Made by a program: the position numbers and the translations under genes. Below are positions 13,401 through 26,680 of a DNA stretch of 64,000 bases, one piece after another. Position 1 is the first letter of the stretch. The number at the start of each line of letters is the position of its first letter. Location: contig OX579634.1 in assembly GCA_951230915.1 (NCBI GenBank), positions 48,621,570-48,685,569 on the forward strand, written 5' to 3'. This stretch comes from Antitrichia curtipendula. Taxonomy: Eukaryota > Streptophyta > Bryopsida > Hypnales > Leucodontaceae. The notes under the pieces are model-generated. The model had not been told where the DNA came from and searched no databases. It saw only the letters and a list, made by a program, of their open reading frames with translations.

Positions 13401-14987
13401 CCTATGTCGAAAGAGTAAAGAGCTTTGAGAGTTTGAGTGTATAAATGACGACCTTGTCTCAAACAAAAATCATAGTCAACCACATTGCACAACAAGAAAC
13501 AAGTACACCCACAAGTGATTCAAGTAAATATGGAGCGTCTAGCATAATGCTTTCCACAATGTTAGAATAATTAGACTGAAATGAGATTTAACATTTCTAT
13601 AGTTTTTTGAGGAGTATATTGTATTCTCTTCAATAGTGACTATTAGTAGAAAGTTTCATATCCTCACGACTCTAGTGGCTCTTCAGTTCATAGATACTTC
13701 AAAGGTATTTAACTCTATTGAACTTAAAATTGTTCCTAGGTGACTATTAGCATTGAATATTTGGCATGTGGTATTTGAGTTCCTAATGACTTTGGTTGAT
13801 GTGAAAATTTGTATGAGAATGTGAATTAGGAAGAATTGTTTTATTGACTTTGTGAATCAAACATAACACTTTAGATGTAATGTAGACGTGGATTAGGATG
13901 AAATTAATTTTAGTTGGTCTCTCAAAAGCATTACTAAAGCAATGGTTTGTAAAGTATAAAACATTGTAGACTAATTCTTATCACTATTCCCTAATTCCTA
14001 AATGCCCAAGGCACCAAATTCTGGTGTTGATAATACTTGAATCCTTCATTGCCTAATGTTTGAGTTCAAAAACAACATTGTTTTTGAAGTGTTATAGGTC
14101 TAATTGTCACTAAGTTATAGAGATCTCAATTGTATAATCTTGTAGTGTAAGTGTTGGAGATGACATTAATCAAATTTAGAGTCATTTGTCCATGTAGATT
14201 GCAAGATTATAATGCTTCAGTGTTGAATAAGGATGCTGAAAATTTCCTAGCAACACATTTGGAGGTGAAATTCGATTTCTAAACCTACTCAAATGAAAAA
14301 ACTTTAAACTATTAAATGATTCAAAACCAGTATACACACACATTGACTCATTGTATCTGCAAAATGGTTTTCAAATGTCAAAAAAATAGCAAGAAAAGTT
14401 GCAAAACACATCTAAGGTTGAACCTCCTTCTACCAAAAAATGCTTCTCAATCACTACTAACTTTTTGGATTGATATGAAATTTTAGACACACAAACTAGG
14501 CTAGTATGCACAACTTTTCAAAAAAAAAAAGATTGGAAACTAACACTATATGAAGAAGAAACAAGACACCAAAATTCACTGTAATCCAAAAATGTTGGGA
14601 TTTTGAATTTTGAATTGCTCCCAAGCATTCAAGACAACTTAGATTGGCATGAAAATTGTAAAGAAACAACTAGACTAAAAGAGAAACATAACCCAAAAAA
14701 TTTGATTGAAAACAAACATTGGATGAAGGAGATACAAGCCCTCAAAGTTGCAACCTTCAAATGCAATTTGATGAACTCAAATTAAACCTGTGAACTTTGA
14801 TTGGCTTCCAAGAAATCAGTACATCCTAGATTAATCTAAAATTTTACCATATAAACTAGAAGAGGGAACGCAAATTTTCCAACAAGTTTTTTGAATTTGG
14901 ACATCACATACAAAAGTTACAGTACTTTGAATTGGACTTAAAACTATGTGAGGACACTTTTAGTCTCCTTAGGCGATGAGGGGTTAA
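10439..14987. mobile_element. 4.5-kb TTAA-ended element with long inverted arms
   Basis: Termini are TTAACCCCTAAACGCC at the left and the inverse of TTAACCCCTCATCGCC at the right; CCAAAAGTGTCCTCA / TAAAAGTGTCCTCA follow. The inverted homology continues for about 850-880 bp on each side (to about 11320 and from about 14130) through matching blocks such as TTGATTGGCTT, GGATGAAGGAGATACAA and its inverse, and TTTGAATCA. The middle 2.8 kb is AT-rich and has no supported gene, so the copy is probably non-autonomous. TTAA at each outer edge is compatible with a TTAA target site, as for piggyBac-like elements, but the superfamily is not proven. Confidence 0.8.
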
Positions 14988-16128
14988 AGTTAAATAAAAC
15001 CTAACCAAGGTACTATTTTTAGTAGTTTATATTTTTAGTAGTTTATATTTCTATTTGAATTTTATCTTTAGCATCAAAAATTTGATTTGAAATTGAATGG
15101 TTATAATTTTTTTATTCAAGATTTTGTATAAGTGTGCTCATTGCAAATCTCGAATTTCTAGTGTTGAGGGCTTTTGGAAATGAGCCTCAAGTACACATTA
15201 GAAATTCATTTAAAAAAATTGCAGAGTAGATTTTGAGAAGCCATAAATTGATTGGGTTATGCATGTTATGTCCTTTAACCTCATCATTTGTCAAAAATTG
15301 CCAAAAATTATATTGACCTTCATAAAATTTTCAATTTTTTGACAATATCAACAATGATGGTTTACATTTTTTAAAATTTGTTGGATCAATTATATGCATC
15401 ATGAACTCTAGTCTTTGAATAAAATATTGAAATTAAAAACATACTATATAACTATGAAATATAAATTGAATGCATTGCCAATTCAACAAATGTTTCAAAT
15501 GCAAGGATATTAAGATGTAACAATGCTCCATATTGCAACCTATACTCTCTCTACAATGGCTAATGCTATCCCATGCTCTCAATTCCAAAAAAGATTCAAA
15601 TATTGTGAGAATCAACATCATTTGCATTTTTGTCAAACTGTTATTATTTTAAATTCTATAAATGTCAATTTTCTTCAACTTTTGTATATAACAATCTGAA
15701 ATGATGTATATTAGCATGCCAAGGCGCAAATTTTTTTTTCTTGAGTTCTAAAAAGAAATTGGAAAAAGATAAAGTAATTCTAAATCATGTTGAATAAAAC
15801 TAAATTTTTGACATGGCTAATTTTGAAACTTTTGAAATTGATTTATTTTCAACTTCCTTGTATCTACTTCTGGACTTTGTCCATCCATGCTTATGATATG
15901 GTTGTTTGAATGAAAACATTTCAACTTTGTACTTAGTTTCGTTAGTGATTGTAAATAATCAAATTCATATTTGATTAAATCCTTATTTTATGTCTTATAA
16001 TACAAGGATGAAAAGCATGCCTCCAAATCACAAAGCGTTATCATAACATGTGCCATAAACATGTTGAAAATTATTCTCTTTATCAATAATGTAAAAAATG
16101 CAATACAATACAATACCTATTGATATTG
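14988..16128. other. AT-rich DNA, no gene seen
   Basis: No supported gene or clear repeat boundary. Confidence 0.4.
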
Positions 16129-16932
16129 CACTACAAGATAAAAAGGTGTTTTAAGTGAGTTTTAAGTATAGTCCTAAACATAAGATTATAAGTAATGGCC
16201 TTTAACCCTAGAGCAGTTCAATGTCCAATTTTTGGATGACAAACAAATTGAAAACCACTTTTTTTTTCCATTACTACTTGAATGAAAGTCATCCTAATTT
16301 GTGAAGATACCTTACCAAATTGTTGTCCTATTTAATGGTTGGATTTGGTATTAATAGAGTACATATTATTCTAAAATTACAAATGTGGAAGTGTGTCAAG
16401 TGGTTGACCAAGCCAAAATTGCATTGACTCTAGTTCAAAATTAGATTTGCTAAAATGAGGTCATAAATTTAAAGAACAAAAATATTTTAAAAAATCACCT
16501 TATCAAGAGAACCTCTTTTCAAATCCATTCCAACAAATTTTACTCAAAAAATGACAATATTTTACTTGTAATTGAATTTCAAAGGAATTTTGAAGTTTCC
16601 CTTTCAAAATTTATAAAAAAATATTGGTGATAGCATTAGTGAATCTAACCATACAGATGGAATCTAAAATTCAAAGTCTATATCTTTCAAAGTTCATCAA
16701 TTCCAAAATATGCTTCCAAAGAGTACTTTATGATGATTTTTCTCAAATCGTCAATTTTGGAGAAGACTTTGGACATTCAGGAGTTAAGAAGATTTTCAGT
16801 AAAAATTAACTAAAAATACATGTATTTCTAGTAAATTTTTACTGAAAATCTCCTTAAAGGTTATTATTTATAATCTTATGTTTGAGGACTATATCTAAAA
16901 ACTCACTTAAAACTCTTCTTTGTCTAGTAATG
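16129..16932. mobile_element. CACTA-like element with a nested insertion
   Basis: The left end reads CACTACAAGATAAAAAGGTG and the right end, inverted, CATTACTAGACAAAGAAGAG. Matching arms of about 75 bp continue through TTTTAAGTGAGTTTT and CATAAGATTATAA. CACTACAAGA is the typical terminus of plant CACTA elements. A second unit at 16202-16787 with ends TTAACCCTAGAG / TTAACTCCTGAA is nested inside, followed by a small palindrome around AGATTTTCAGTAAAAATT. No coding capacity is seen, and the flanks do not show a clean 3-bp duplication. Confidence 0.75.
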
Positions 16933-17457
16933 TGGTTCTTCTTTGATATAGGAAAAAAATTGTCATATGTAAAAAATGCAATACAATATATATTGATATA
17001 GTTCTTTGATATAGAAGAAAGTTGTAATATACACTGTTTGAGTTCAATAAGAACAAAAATTATTATTTAGGATAAGTACATTCCTCTCATTTAAGGGTAT
17101 GGACACATGATAAATTTATGTATGTCTTTTCATAAACAAGAAATATTCAAAAATGAAAATATTAAGGACAGCCTCTCGACATGTAGTTGCTTGCTAAACA
17201 TTAAAGACCTCTTAGTTCCACTGAAATTACAGGTTCCTTTTCATTGCATTCTCTATTGTAAACGACGTTTATAATTCTTGTAAAGTTTATAGAAAGCCCG
17301 CTTTAGAGAACTTCACAGCAACCAAGAAACAGGAAAACAAGTTATACTTGAAGATAACCTAAATGATTTTACCAGAGTTGAAGTACTTACAAAAGACTTT
17401 CAAGACCCTCACCTAATTCAGGATTGCTAATAAGCTCATTAATGAAGTGGAAATAAA

Positions 17458-20400
17458 CTATTCGGTGACAAGCCGACTTAATGACTCGATCAGCTGCTTC
17501 AAATTGCTCCTGGTCTTTGCATCCCCAGTCACCCCACTTACATCCCTGCTAATGCTCTGCACATGCCAAATCAATGCATTTGTGATGGGGACGCAACTAA
17601 AGGCGTTGCCAAACTATACAGAGACGAGCAACACCACTTCCATCAAGCCTAATCTACAAATCATGAATAATTAATAAATAAAAACTCTTCCTTTTCTCTA
17701 TTTCATAGACTTCCGTGCAATGGAGCCCAAAGAAAGAACAACACTTGCTTCTTCATTGCCTTGTCATCTTCCATGTGATACTCAAGGTGCCTAAACCATG
17801 TCCAAATGAAAAACAGGGACTCCTCAACCTCAATTGCCATTCCTTTAGTGTGGTAAACAATTAGTAAACAATTCCGTGAATAGACCAATGACATGCTTCC
17901 ACTTCATTGCCTTTCCTCTAAAATTCCACTAGAATGGTTAGCCTGTAAGTTAACTTGTTGCTCATCAAAAGAGTGATTTAGAAAATCAATGAAGACTAAC
18001 GTTTAAAAAAGTAAACCAGCTGCAAAGAAGATGAAACAACACGAAGACTCACCTCTGCATGCTGTAAAGTTTTGGTTAACGTGGACACAGAGTCTCGCAG
18101 TAGCTCCATGTTTGCCGACGTCAGCACTACTTTGTTCAAATTACTGCAGAGATGGAGCTCAAAATTCAAAACCAGGATTGAAACGATTCAGGATTGAGCA
18201 ACTGATTTCAAACAACTGTGTTACAAATCGTAGCAATGCGTACCCATGATACCTATGCAGAATTCTGAAGCTGATTACAAATCAAAGTTTCAAGGAATGC
18301 AACCAATCAAATTCAAGTGCACAAACTTATCTTCAAGGTGAAGGTAAAATTCCAGTGCTGGATTTTGAAATCTAAAACTTTGGTTGTTACATATCTTTTA
18401 GCAAATTTAGAATCAACGGGAAAAAATATTCGAGCGTAGGACAAACATGGTGATGTTCAAGATCCTATAGTTGAACTTTGCAGAGTAGGTACCAAGAATA
18501 TTAGATTTTGCAGAGCAGTTAGAAAGATCAATTTTTGGCTGGAAGTTAAAAATGGCATTGCATTGCACTATGCAAAGCGGCTGGACAGTACTAACTTCTC
18601 AATCATATTTGATAACCATGTCGTTGATTGCCATTACCGAGTGCATAGGTACATCGCCAAAGGAAAGAGAGAAAAAGATCATGCACCAAATACCTAAAGT
18701 CGCGTCCTGCCTCTGCAGCAACCTGTGTCAAATTCTCGAAGTCCCTGCGGAGATTACCCTCTCGCACTTCTTTCAACAACGGTTCCATGTCACCGGCCAT
18801 GGACTGGACCTGCACAGCCCACCTCCATGATGTCATTTAACGTAGCAGATAACGAACCTGACCCCATCTCCTATATTGACCCCTGTTGCCCACAGCAACT
18901 AATAACAAGCTGGGTGAAAGCATGACTTGGCTAAATGTCTATGGCCACTCATATTTGATGGAAATGGAATTGTCTACTTCAATTATGGTCTGCAAACTCC
19001 CACTTCAAATGATTGAATAAGAAATTCTTACATAATGATAAAAATTTGGAGATTGGTTCTCGTATCCAAAGTGATCTCTCCACAGCTCAATACTGATCTC
19101 CCAACGAAAGCAGTCATAAATATGGTCTAAGATGCTTAAAAGTGACACAAATAGAATCCTCTTACCTATGATGAGGTTTTGAAGAATTTCCATTGAGAAG
19201 GACATAAGTGACGAAACATCCTAACATGACATACAACAGATATGAATTATGTACCTAAACATCTCTCGACAGTTCTTTAGATCTCCCCAAAATCACACTC
19301 GTACATATTGGTTTAACCCTTAAACGACGAGCCGGTCACCGTGGAAATCATCTGTTTGGGTACCGTGTGAATTGTTGGCTTAAAAAAATGAAAAAGAACT
19401 CATTGGAAGACAAACTATTGTAGAAGATCTTCCCTTTCCACATAAAATTTGGAGGATGAATAGTTGCACTTCCGTCCTACATGAAAAGATTCTTTGTAAT
19501 TCATCGGCCAGAAAACGTCCTCCGCGTCGTTTATGGGTTAAATGCTTAAAAGGACGCAAACCAAAATGCTCATGACAAACACAATGCTGATCGAATATGT
19601 TTGAATTCTACTCTTGCATTGCATTGCATACGAGAATTGTGTTTACCTTCAAGAGCAGGGGTCTGGCCTCTTGGACGGCGTCGCCGAGACGTGCGGCCAT
19701 GTCAGCAAAGCGCTCGACGCCAAGGGAATCAATTTGGCGAGCGAGTTTAGTACAAATCCCAACCAATTCATCCAAGCTCACGCCCTGCTTGCCCTTGATC
19801 CTCTCCCTGTACACTGAGTTTGTTAAAAGTGCACGTGACATTCAAAAAGTGCACATTCAGCATAAATTCTTATTAAGCACAAAAATTATATTACGAGAGG
19901 AGGTGAATAGCCATCTACCCATTCTAGCTTTAAATACCATGTTAGAAGCACAATGACGTGATAATACTTGGTTTCACAACCTTCAAATCAACAAGTTCAG
20001 CAAACTTTGTTGAATTGAAAGCTTGGGGAATAGAGTTTTCAGTCCAACAACGTTCCTTGGCTCATGGAGCTGAGAAATGTGAAACGCACTATTGAACTTC
20101 AAGGTTGTATGGCTGGAATGGAATAATAAGGCAGAAAAAGTGTCAATGACTTTGCACATTTGGTGTAATGTAAGGTCTCCATTCACCATACAGTAAGGGA
20201 GAGGTTCCATTCACCATACAGGTGAACTTGGAACATTACCCTAAAACAAAATAGAAACTTGCACCATCTAAAATTTTGCACATTGATTATGTGTTTAAGC
20301 TAAAATAACAATTGCAAAAGAAAATAGTCAATAGGTCAAGTATTTTCACAATTAGCACACAATTCAAAGCTCACCTGTATGGTCAATGGAGTCTCTAACG

Positions 20401-21927
20401 TACTATATGGTTAAAGGAGCCTCCGCCTTACCTGTCACATACAATCAGTCCCTCGGTGGGACACTCGGGATCCAAGGGCCCAACTGTGGGCTTGGGAATG
20501 GGCCATCGCGGCGTGACATCAATCAGTGTTTCACTAATGAGTCCACTTTGATTGACCTCCACCAACGCATTGCGAGGCACCACAATCCCAGCGTCCGAAA
20601 GCTCCGCCACCACGTCGATTTGTTGCAAACTCGGCCGCACCTGCACCAGGAATGATTGCACATAAAATGCCTTGCCCATCACATATAAAAAAGCCTCAAA
20701 TGCATAACACTCATGACCATCTTCCTCAGCACTATTCATAGAAATAAAACTCTCTAATCTTTTGAGCTCATGATAGACCTTGCAATGCCACACTCCCAAT
20801 TGCTTAGAATCTTTTTGGCTCCATATGCCAAGCCTCCTTAACCAGGTCTCTTTAGGGATTGAACTCTATTTCAATTTGATTCTACAGTGGTTAGACAATT
20901 CCCTAGAGTGGAGAAAGTTGCACATTCCCACCCTAACCAAAGTCTAGACCCTTTTTGAGCGGCGTCAACACCCTTGCGAAAAAGACGAAACGCCCCTACC
21001 TACATAACATTCTTACAAGACATTCTTGAGCAGTAGTGGTATAGCACCTTAAAAGAACACTACAAACTAAGAGTTTTGCACAGAAAAATCATACCAAGAT
21101 CCAGAAAATCCAGCAAAATTGAACAGAATTTGGCATAACAGCGATTCTTTCTCATGTCATGTCAATTCAGAGGGTGCTCAACAAGGACCCAAGGGTGCTC
21201 ATCCAGAATGTTAAGTAAGTCCCATGCATGCTCCCCACAAAGAATGCCAGGTATATGAGGCTTTTACTAGTTTCCATCTAAAATTGCACAAGAATGTTGC
21301 AAGTGAAGGCAAAAAAGAGGAACATGTTTTTTTTGGAATGTTATGAAGAATCACCGCTCAGGCCCTGACCTGCACGACCATGCCGACGTCGACGCCGCGG
21401 ATGCGCACGGGCGTACCGACGGTGATGCCCTGCGCTTGCTGAAACTCAAAAATCGCCTCGTACTTGCGCGTCTGCGCGCGGATCTGCTTCCCTTTCGCCC
21501 ACACCAGCGCGATGGCCAACACGACTATGCCGCTCATCACGAACAGCCCCACGCCGCCCTCCCACACGCTGCGCTTCCCGAATCCGAAGTCGCTCAACGG
21601 GCCCAGCACTTGTCGCCAGATAGCACCCGGAAGACTCAACAGACTCCTCTGCTGCTCCTTTGGAGACGACGAAGCCTGGTCGCTGCTGCTGCTATTGTTC
21701 GTCACTTTGGCCTTCATTGCGCCATTCGAGGAAGAGTACACAAGCTCATACACGAGCTTCCGCCTGTGCCGTAACCCCAATCCCGCTAATCCCGTAATCC
21801 CTTGGTGCACTTGAAACCCTAATCCACTGCAACACGCCATACGCGCTGCCAGAACGCCATAGCTGGAGTTCGCCATTGAGAGCGTGTGAGAGAGGTCGAT
21901 TCCTGGTACTACTCCTGACCTCGCCAT
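17458..21927 (-). CDS. TGD2: TGD2, MCE/MlaD substrate-binding subunit of the chloroplast lipid importer
   Basis: TGD2 works with the permease TGD1 and ATPase TGD3 in the ABC transporter that brings ER-derived phosphatidate-type lipids into the plastid. It sits in the inner envelope and binds lipid in the intermembrane space. Six exons on the minus strand splice with consistent phases: 21370-21927, 20432-20640, 19647-19806, 18694-18809, 18053-18143 and 17458-17556, giving 410 aa (Arabidopsis protein about 381). Visible are a Ser/basic N-terminal transit-peptide-like region, one membrane segment near residues 127-145 (GVGLFVMSGIVVLAIALVWA), the MCE domain (FQQAQGITVGTPVRIRGVDVG to LVEVNQSGLISETLIDVTPR), then the plant-typical GLIVCDR...GVSLDELVGI and the helical C-terminus ending LKQLIESLSRL. 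The ATG at 21927 is the first after an in-frame TAA. Introns hold a small TTAA-ended MITE and other repeats. The gene looks intact. Confidence 0.95.
19313..19541. mobile_element. 229-bp TTAA-ended MITE in a TGD2 intron
   Basis: The left end TTAACCCTTAAACGACG and the inverted right end TTAACCCATAAACGACG match at 16 of 17 positions. The unit sits in the TGD2 intron between the exons at 19647-19806 and 18694-18809 and has no coding capacity. It shares its outermost bases with the larger TTAA-ended elements in this window. Confidence 0.7.
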
Positions 21928-22171
21928 GGGGATGACTACAAATCCTAACCCAATTACCAATGCATCAATGCTCTCCGAATTCTCGCAGCTCAGGGAAAAT
22001 TAGTGACAAGACTAATCTCCGTCGGAGTTCGAATCCCTCACAGAAGCGTCGCTTGGCTCAAACATATCAAGTCATGGCATATCCCACCCAAATCATGCTG
22101 GCGAGCGGCACCCAGATGGCCATACCCTAAGAAAGATTTCCCAAACCGAAACGCTGCGTTCGAGACGATCC

Positions 22172-22694
22172 TTGAGTTGCGAAACGAAAAATCTTAAAAA
22201 AGTAAAAGCAGAGATTGATGTCGATGAAGTGTTGGAACACGAATTCAGGAGTATGAGATTGTGGAATTGGGAGCGTTTCAGTCAGGGATTTGGTTGCGGG
22301 AGTGGGGTACCGGAGGCTGACGATGATGATGATGCTCCATTGAGAATTGAAGCTGGTGGTGGTGAGGGACGAGCTTGCTCTCCAGCGATTGAACAAGCTT
22401 TGGAAAACGCAGTGCGGGACGTTTGACATGGAATTGGGCTGCAAATTTGCTACTTTGCAGTTGGCCTTGAGCAGCATCGGGGATAGACGGAGACGGAGGG
22501 TGACGTGGAATTTGTATGAGCTGGATGTTGATGTGGCCTGTCAGCAGGTTCTGCTGTTGGTTAAGGTAGAAATGCCTACAACCTTTCATTTAAACCCTAA
22601 CCGCCCGGATTTGGGAAAAATCATTATAAAGTACTATTTGGAAGAATATTTTGGAATTGATATACAAATGAAAGTTGTAGATTTTGAATTTTAG
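22172..22694 (+). other. Possible gene fragment divergent from TGD2
   Basis: Two overlapping plus-strand frames (22172-22426 and 22347-22694) cover a GC-richer stretch about 250 bp upstream of TGD2 on the other strand. Products include an acidic run (PEADDDDDAP) and, in the second frame, WNLYELDVDVACQQVLLLV followed by GTTAAGGTAGA, which might be a splice donor region. Coding-like composition stops near 22590, where ACCCTAACCGCCCGG resembles a TTAA-type element end. It could be a truncated gene or only TGD2 promoter DNA. I recognise no family. Confidence 0.25.
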
Positions 22695-24316
22695 ATTTCA
22701 TCTGTACGATTAGATTCACCAATGCTATCACCAATATTCTTTTATGAATTCTGAAAGGGAAGTTTTAAAATTCCTTCAAAAATCAATTACAAGCAAAATA
22801 TTATTATTTTTGGAATAAAACTTGTTGGAATATTATCATTTTTAGAATAAAACTTGTTGGAATGGAGGGTGATAAATATTTTAAAAATTAAGCTTCATCT
22901 ACCAATATTCATTAAGGAAGTTTCAAAAAAATCATGTAATATATCGATGGAAAAATGTTCTATATGAAGAGAGAAAGAAAGATAACTCCAATTAAAAATA
23001 TATAATTGTGTACATTATTAGTTTGTTCATACTGGTGGAAATTTGGGCTGTGCAGACTAGGAAAACAAATATAAAAAGACACACTAGTAGTCAAGTTTAT
23101 CATGTGGATATTTTTAAGGTTCATTTTCCTAGTGATTTAGGTCCAAGTTTGCACTAGTATCCCACAAATGATTCCAAGAAGATATTACAAGTAACAATTA
23201 GATTACACACCTTTATTAGGGGGGAGACATATTCTACAATAATTAATAAACTAAATACTTTGAATGGATTTGAATTATTAATTGTAAATTTTCAAAAATA
23301 ATTATATTATCTCTTAGATCAAGTACATAGAAGACAAAGTAGGGGGAACTTTTTTAATCTTTAAGGATTTTTGGCTATGAGAAATATATAAATATAAAAA
23401 TTTGATGTTTAAAAATGATAAAATATAAAGAATCATAGCAAGTTAATAACAATTGACTATAATAACCCAGCATAGATGGATAAATCATAGACCCATTTTA
23501 TGTAAAGAAGATACTTAATAGAAATAGAAAGGTAATAGTTGACAACATATGAAATAGTTATCTTTGTTATTTATGAGAGTGTTTTGTGAGGTTATAGTAA
23601 TGTAGTGAATTTTTTTTAATTTTTTAAACTAATTAAACAAAACAAATAAATGCAAACTAAGATGTAATTTTTTTTTCAATTACCAACAAAATTCAACAAA
23701 AAACTTAATTAATATAATACATCAAATCATGTTCAAAATGCTTAATTTTTATGTTAGTTTGGACGGGACTGTTTTACATATAATGTATATTTTATTCTTT
23801 CAGAACAAAAAAATTATTAGAGTGAAGTGATGTTAAAGAAATTTGAATGCTCTATATGTATAGGCTACTTTCAACACTTGTTGTCAAAATAGGCACTTTT
23901 AATTTTTTCAAGAAATTAAAAGTTTGAAAGTTGCACTTGTTTAGATAGATAGAATGAGCCTTGTAGAAAATGACTAGGCCTTGTCACATTGCATTGATTG
24001 GCTCTAATTTTTTTTTTAAATTAAAAAAAAGGTTGTAAATGAGTGTAAAATTTTACTCTATACATAAATTTGTCATATAAATCCAATATATTTTTATTTT
24101 ATATTTTTTAGGATTATTAAATAATTTATATATTTTATTACTATTATTTTAGTTTTGATTTTTTATGTAGATTTTTTTAATTATCTAAATTTTTAAATAA
24201 ATTTTTATGGATATTTATTTATAATTTTAAACATAATTTATAACAAAAATTCAAATATAAAATTCAAAATAAAATTATTCACCATCAACATATTATCTTG
24301 TTTGGTCAAACTATTG
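22695..24316. other. AT-rich DNA, no gene seen
   Basis: Very AT-rich with long A/T runs. At 22800-22870 the phrase GGAATAAAACTTGTTGGAAT is nearly repeated in tandem. No gene is supported. Confidence 0.4.
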
Positions 24317-24949
24317 TTAACCTCTAAAGGACCAAACATCGTTTTTTGGCAACATAGTGATTTTGGGCAGCTCACTATGAACAGACTTTTTATTTTATTT
24401 TTTGAAATTCACACAACATGTGCTCCAAGAGTAGCTTTAAGGTCCAAGAATTTTTATAACTTTTGACTATATGGTCAAAGAGTTATTGCATGATATGTGG
24501 TTTTTGTTACTTAGCGGGCAACCCAAGCATCTCAAAACCTTTCTTCAAAAATCAGTTTTAAAAAAAATAAAGATTTGAAATTGGTTCTAAAGATTTATTT
24601 ACATGTGAAAAACTTTGAATCATTCAATTCTGAGTAATGAAATGATTCAAAGTTTTTCACATGTAAATAAATCTTTAGAACCAATTTCAAATCTTTATTT
24701 TTAAAAGTGATTTTTGAAGAAGGTTTTTGAATTGCCTGGACTGCCCGCCGAGTAACGAGAACTACATATCATGCAATAACTTTTTGACCATCTAGTCAAA
24801 AGTTATAAAAATTCTTTGGGCCTTAAAGCTACTCTTTGGGCACATGTTGTGTGAAAATTTCAAAAAATAAAAATAAAAACTCCGTTTGTAGTAAGTTGCC
24901 CAAACTTGCTATATTGCCAAAAAATGATATTTGGTCCTTTAGGAGTTAA
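24317..24949. mobile_element. 633-bp TTAA-ended foldback
   Basis: Nearly the whole unit is one palindrome. TTAACCTCTAAAGGACCAAA at the left is answered by the inverse of TTAACTCCTAAAGGACCAAA at the right. The arms stay matched to a short centre near 24635 (CAATTCTGAGTAATG), with a best-preserved core around CTTTGAATCATT. No coding capacity. Transcription through it would give a hairpin of roughly 300 bp, a natural siRNA source. Confidence 0.85.
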
Positions 24950-26175
24950 ATGAGAATATTAAAATTTTAGATTTTAATGAAATATTTTTTTAGCAAACTA
25001 AAATTCCAAATTTGGACTTACCAAACACCATGCGTTAACCACTAAAGTTCTAGGATACATTTCAGGCAAAAATTGACAAAAACTAGCACTTTTAAATAAA
25101 GGAGAAAAAATTGGAAAAAAAAGAAGTGTGATTAGAGTCAACCATACAAAAATGTACTAGACTACCATAAGAATGTGTGGAATTTTTTAAATGATTTTTG
25201 ATTATACAAGTTTCAAGATAATATTGTTTAAAGTTAAAAGTAAAAATATTCTTTTGACCTTGCCTAAGAAAGTGAGAAAATATTAACTTCCTCTTAGACT
25301 GAGATTTATGCACTACATTTAGTTTTTTCTTACAATTGCATCCTCCATCATTTTAATTGCATGCTTGCAAAATTTCAAAAGTAAAAGATGAGGTATCCAA
25401 ACTCTTTGAAAAACTTTAGGCAGCATATCTTTGATCAAGACATCCAATTGGAAAAAAATTATATTTCTAGAAAGGGGGTCCATGTACAAGGTGTCCTTAT
25501 TTCAAATTTTCAAAAAAAGATCAATTCAAAATTGACTTTGTAGGAGCTTGCCCAAATTTTCAATTAATCATTCAACAACCACTTGGTCTTTTAAGCAACT
25601 TGATTTCAAAGTATTTTTTTAGAATTTTGTAAGAATTTCATGCTTTTCAAATTCTTAATAGTTTTAAAACTTTAAAAATTGTCGATACAAACACAAGTGT
25701 GAGACTTAAATTTACCTTGACAAAAAAATTTATTACCTAATTAGCAATTTTGTGACAGAAGTGATTGAATTCCATGTGTTTTGTATAGATAGAAAGTTTT
25801 GTTTTGTTTCTATATGAAAAATGCATGAAAATTGTGTAAATTAGACAGTCATATAATGAGTATGGCAATTGTTAAACATTCGATTTTCTTTCAAATGTAG
25901 ATTTGAATGATATTCTTTAGTATTAGTTTTTCATGGCCTTTCAAACTAGAGATAAGATCCCTATTGTTGCTCAAAAATGAAAATTTATGCCAAGTTTTGA
26001 ATTACAAGTTCCAAAATTTGCCAATATATTTAGAAAGTTATAAAAAATTGTTCATGTATAAAAGTTTGAATGTATAATATATGAAGATTTATTTGAAAAT
26101 TGATAAATAATATATGAAGATATATATGAAGATACACACAATATATCAAACGAGATATCAAATAAGGATAAATAC
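24950..26175. other. AT-rich DNA left of the giant element
   Basis: No gene is supported. A lone TTAACCACTAAAG at 25036 resembles a TTAA-type element end without a visible partner. Confidence 0.4.
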
Positions 26176-26183
26176 ATCTTCAC
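26176..26183. repeat. Left target-site duplication of the giant hAT
   Basis: ATCTTCAC directly precedes the CAGGGTTGT terminus and is repeated exactly after the right terminus. Confidence 0.9.
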
Positions 26184-26395
26184 CAGGGTTGTCTTGTCGG
26201 ACGGGTTTCCGGGTTTCGGTGACGTATTAGACGTGTCGCGTCGCGTGTCGTGTATGACATGTGTCGAATATAGGCGACAAATGCGTCGCAAAAAAATTTA
26301 GAGTTTGGAAGTTTTTTACCCCATGGTAAATGGATTTGTCCTACGTGTCTGGTTGTCCGCAGTGACGTGGAAAGACAGAACCATGTCAGCTTGGG

Positions 26396-26680
26396 CGAGT
26401 GCGGATCGGGGTAGGGCGACCGCGGGTCCAAGAACCAGGGCGACTACGGCTTCTATAAGTGGGGCCACTTCGGGTCTGTATAGGCGACTTCGGGTCCAAT
26501 GTCTATGGGCGACCGCGGGTGGAGGATGGGTTGGGCGACTTCGGGTTTCCAGTGTCTGGGCGACTGCGGGTACCCAGTGTGTGGGCGACTGCGGCTGCGT
26601 GTGTGGGGCGACTTCAGTTCCAAAGGCAACAGCGGTTGGGGGGGATTCAGGCGGCGACCGCGGGTGGCCTCAGCTGTAAT
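26396..26680. repeat. Left subterminal GGCGACC-motif array
   Basis: About eleven copies of GGCGACCGCGGGT and variants (GGCGACTTCGGGT, GGCGACTGCGGGT) with irregular spacing of roughly 15-40 bp. Read toward the left terminus, the motif appears as ACCCGCGGTCGCC. It resembles the subterminal repeats that hAT transposases bind in other elements; that role is inferred here. Confidence 0.8.

Noticed and set aside
21343..21814. Plus-strand open frames over TGD2 exon 1
   Set aside because: GC-rich antisense frames with Arg/His/Pro-rich products; the minus strand encodes the recognised protein.
26396..26680. CRISPR-like array
   Set aside because: The repeats are short, variable and irregularly spaced in a plant nuclear setting, and spacers are not of uniform size.
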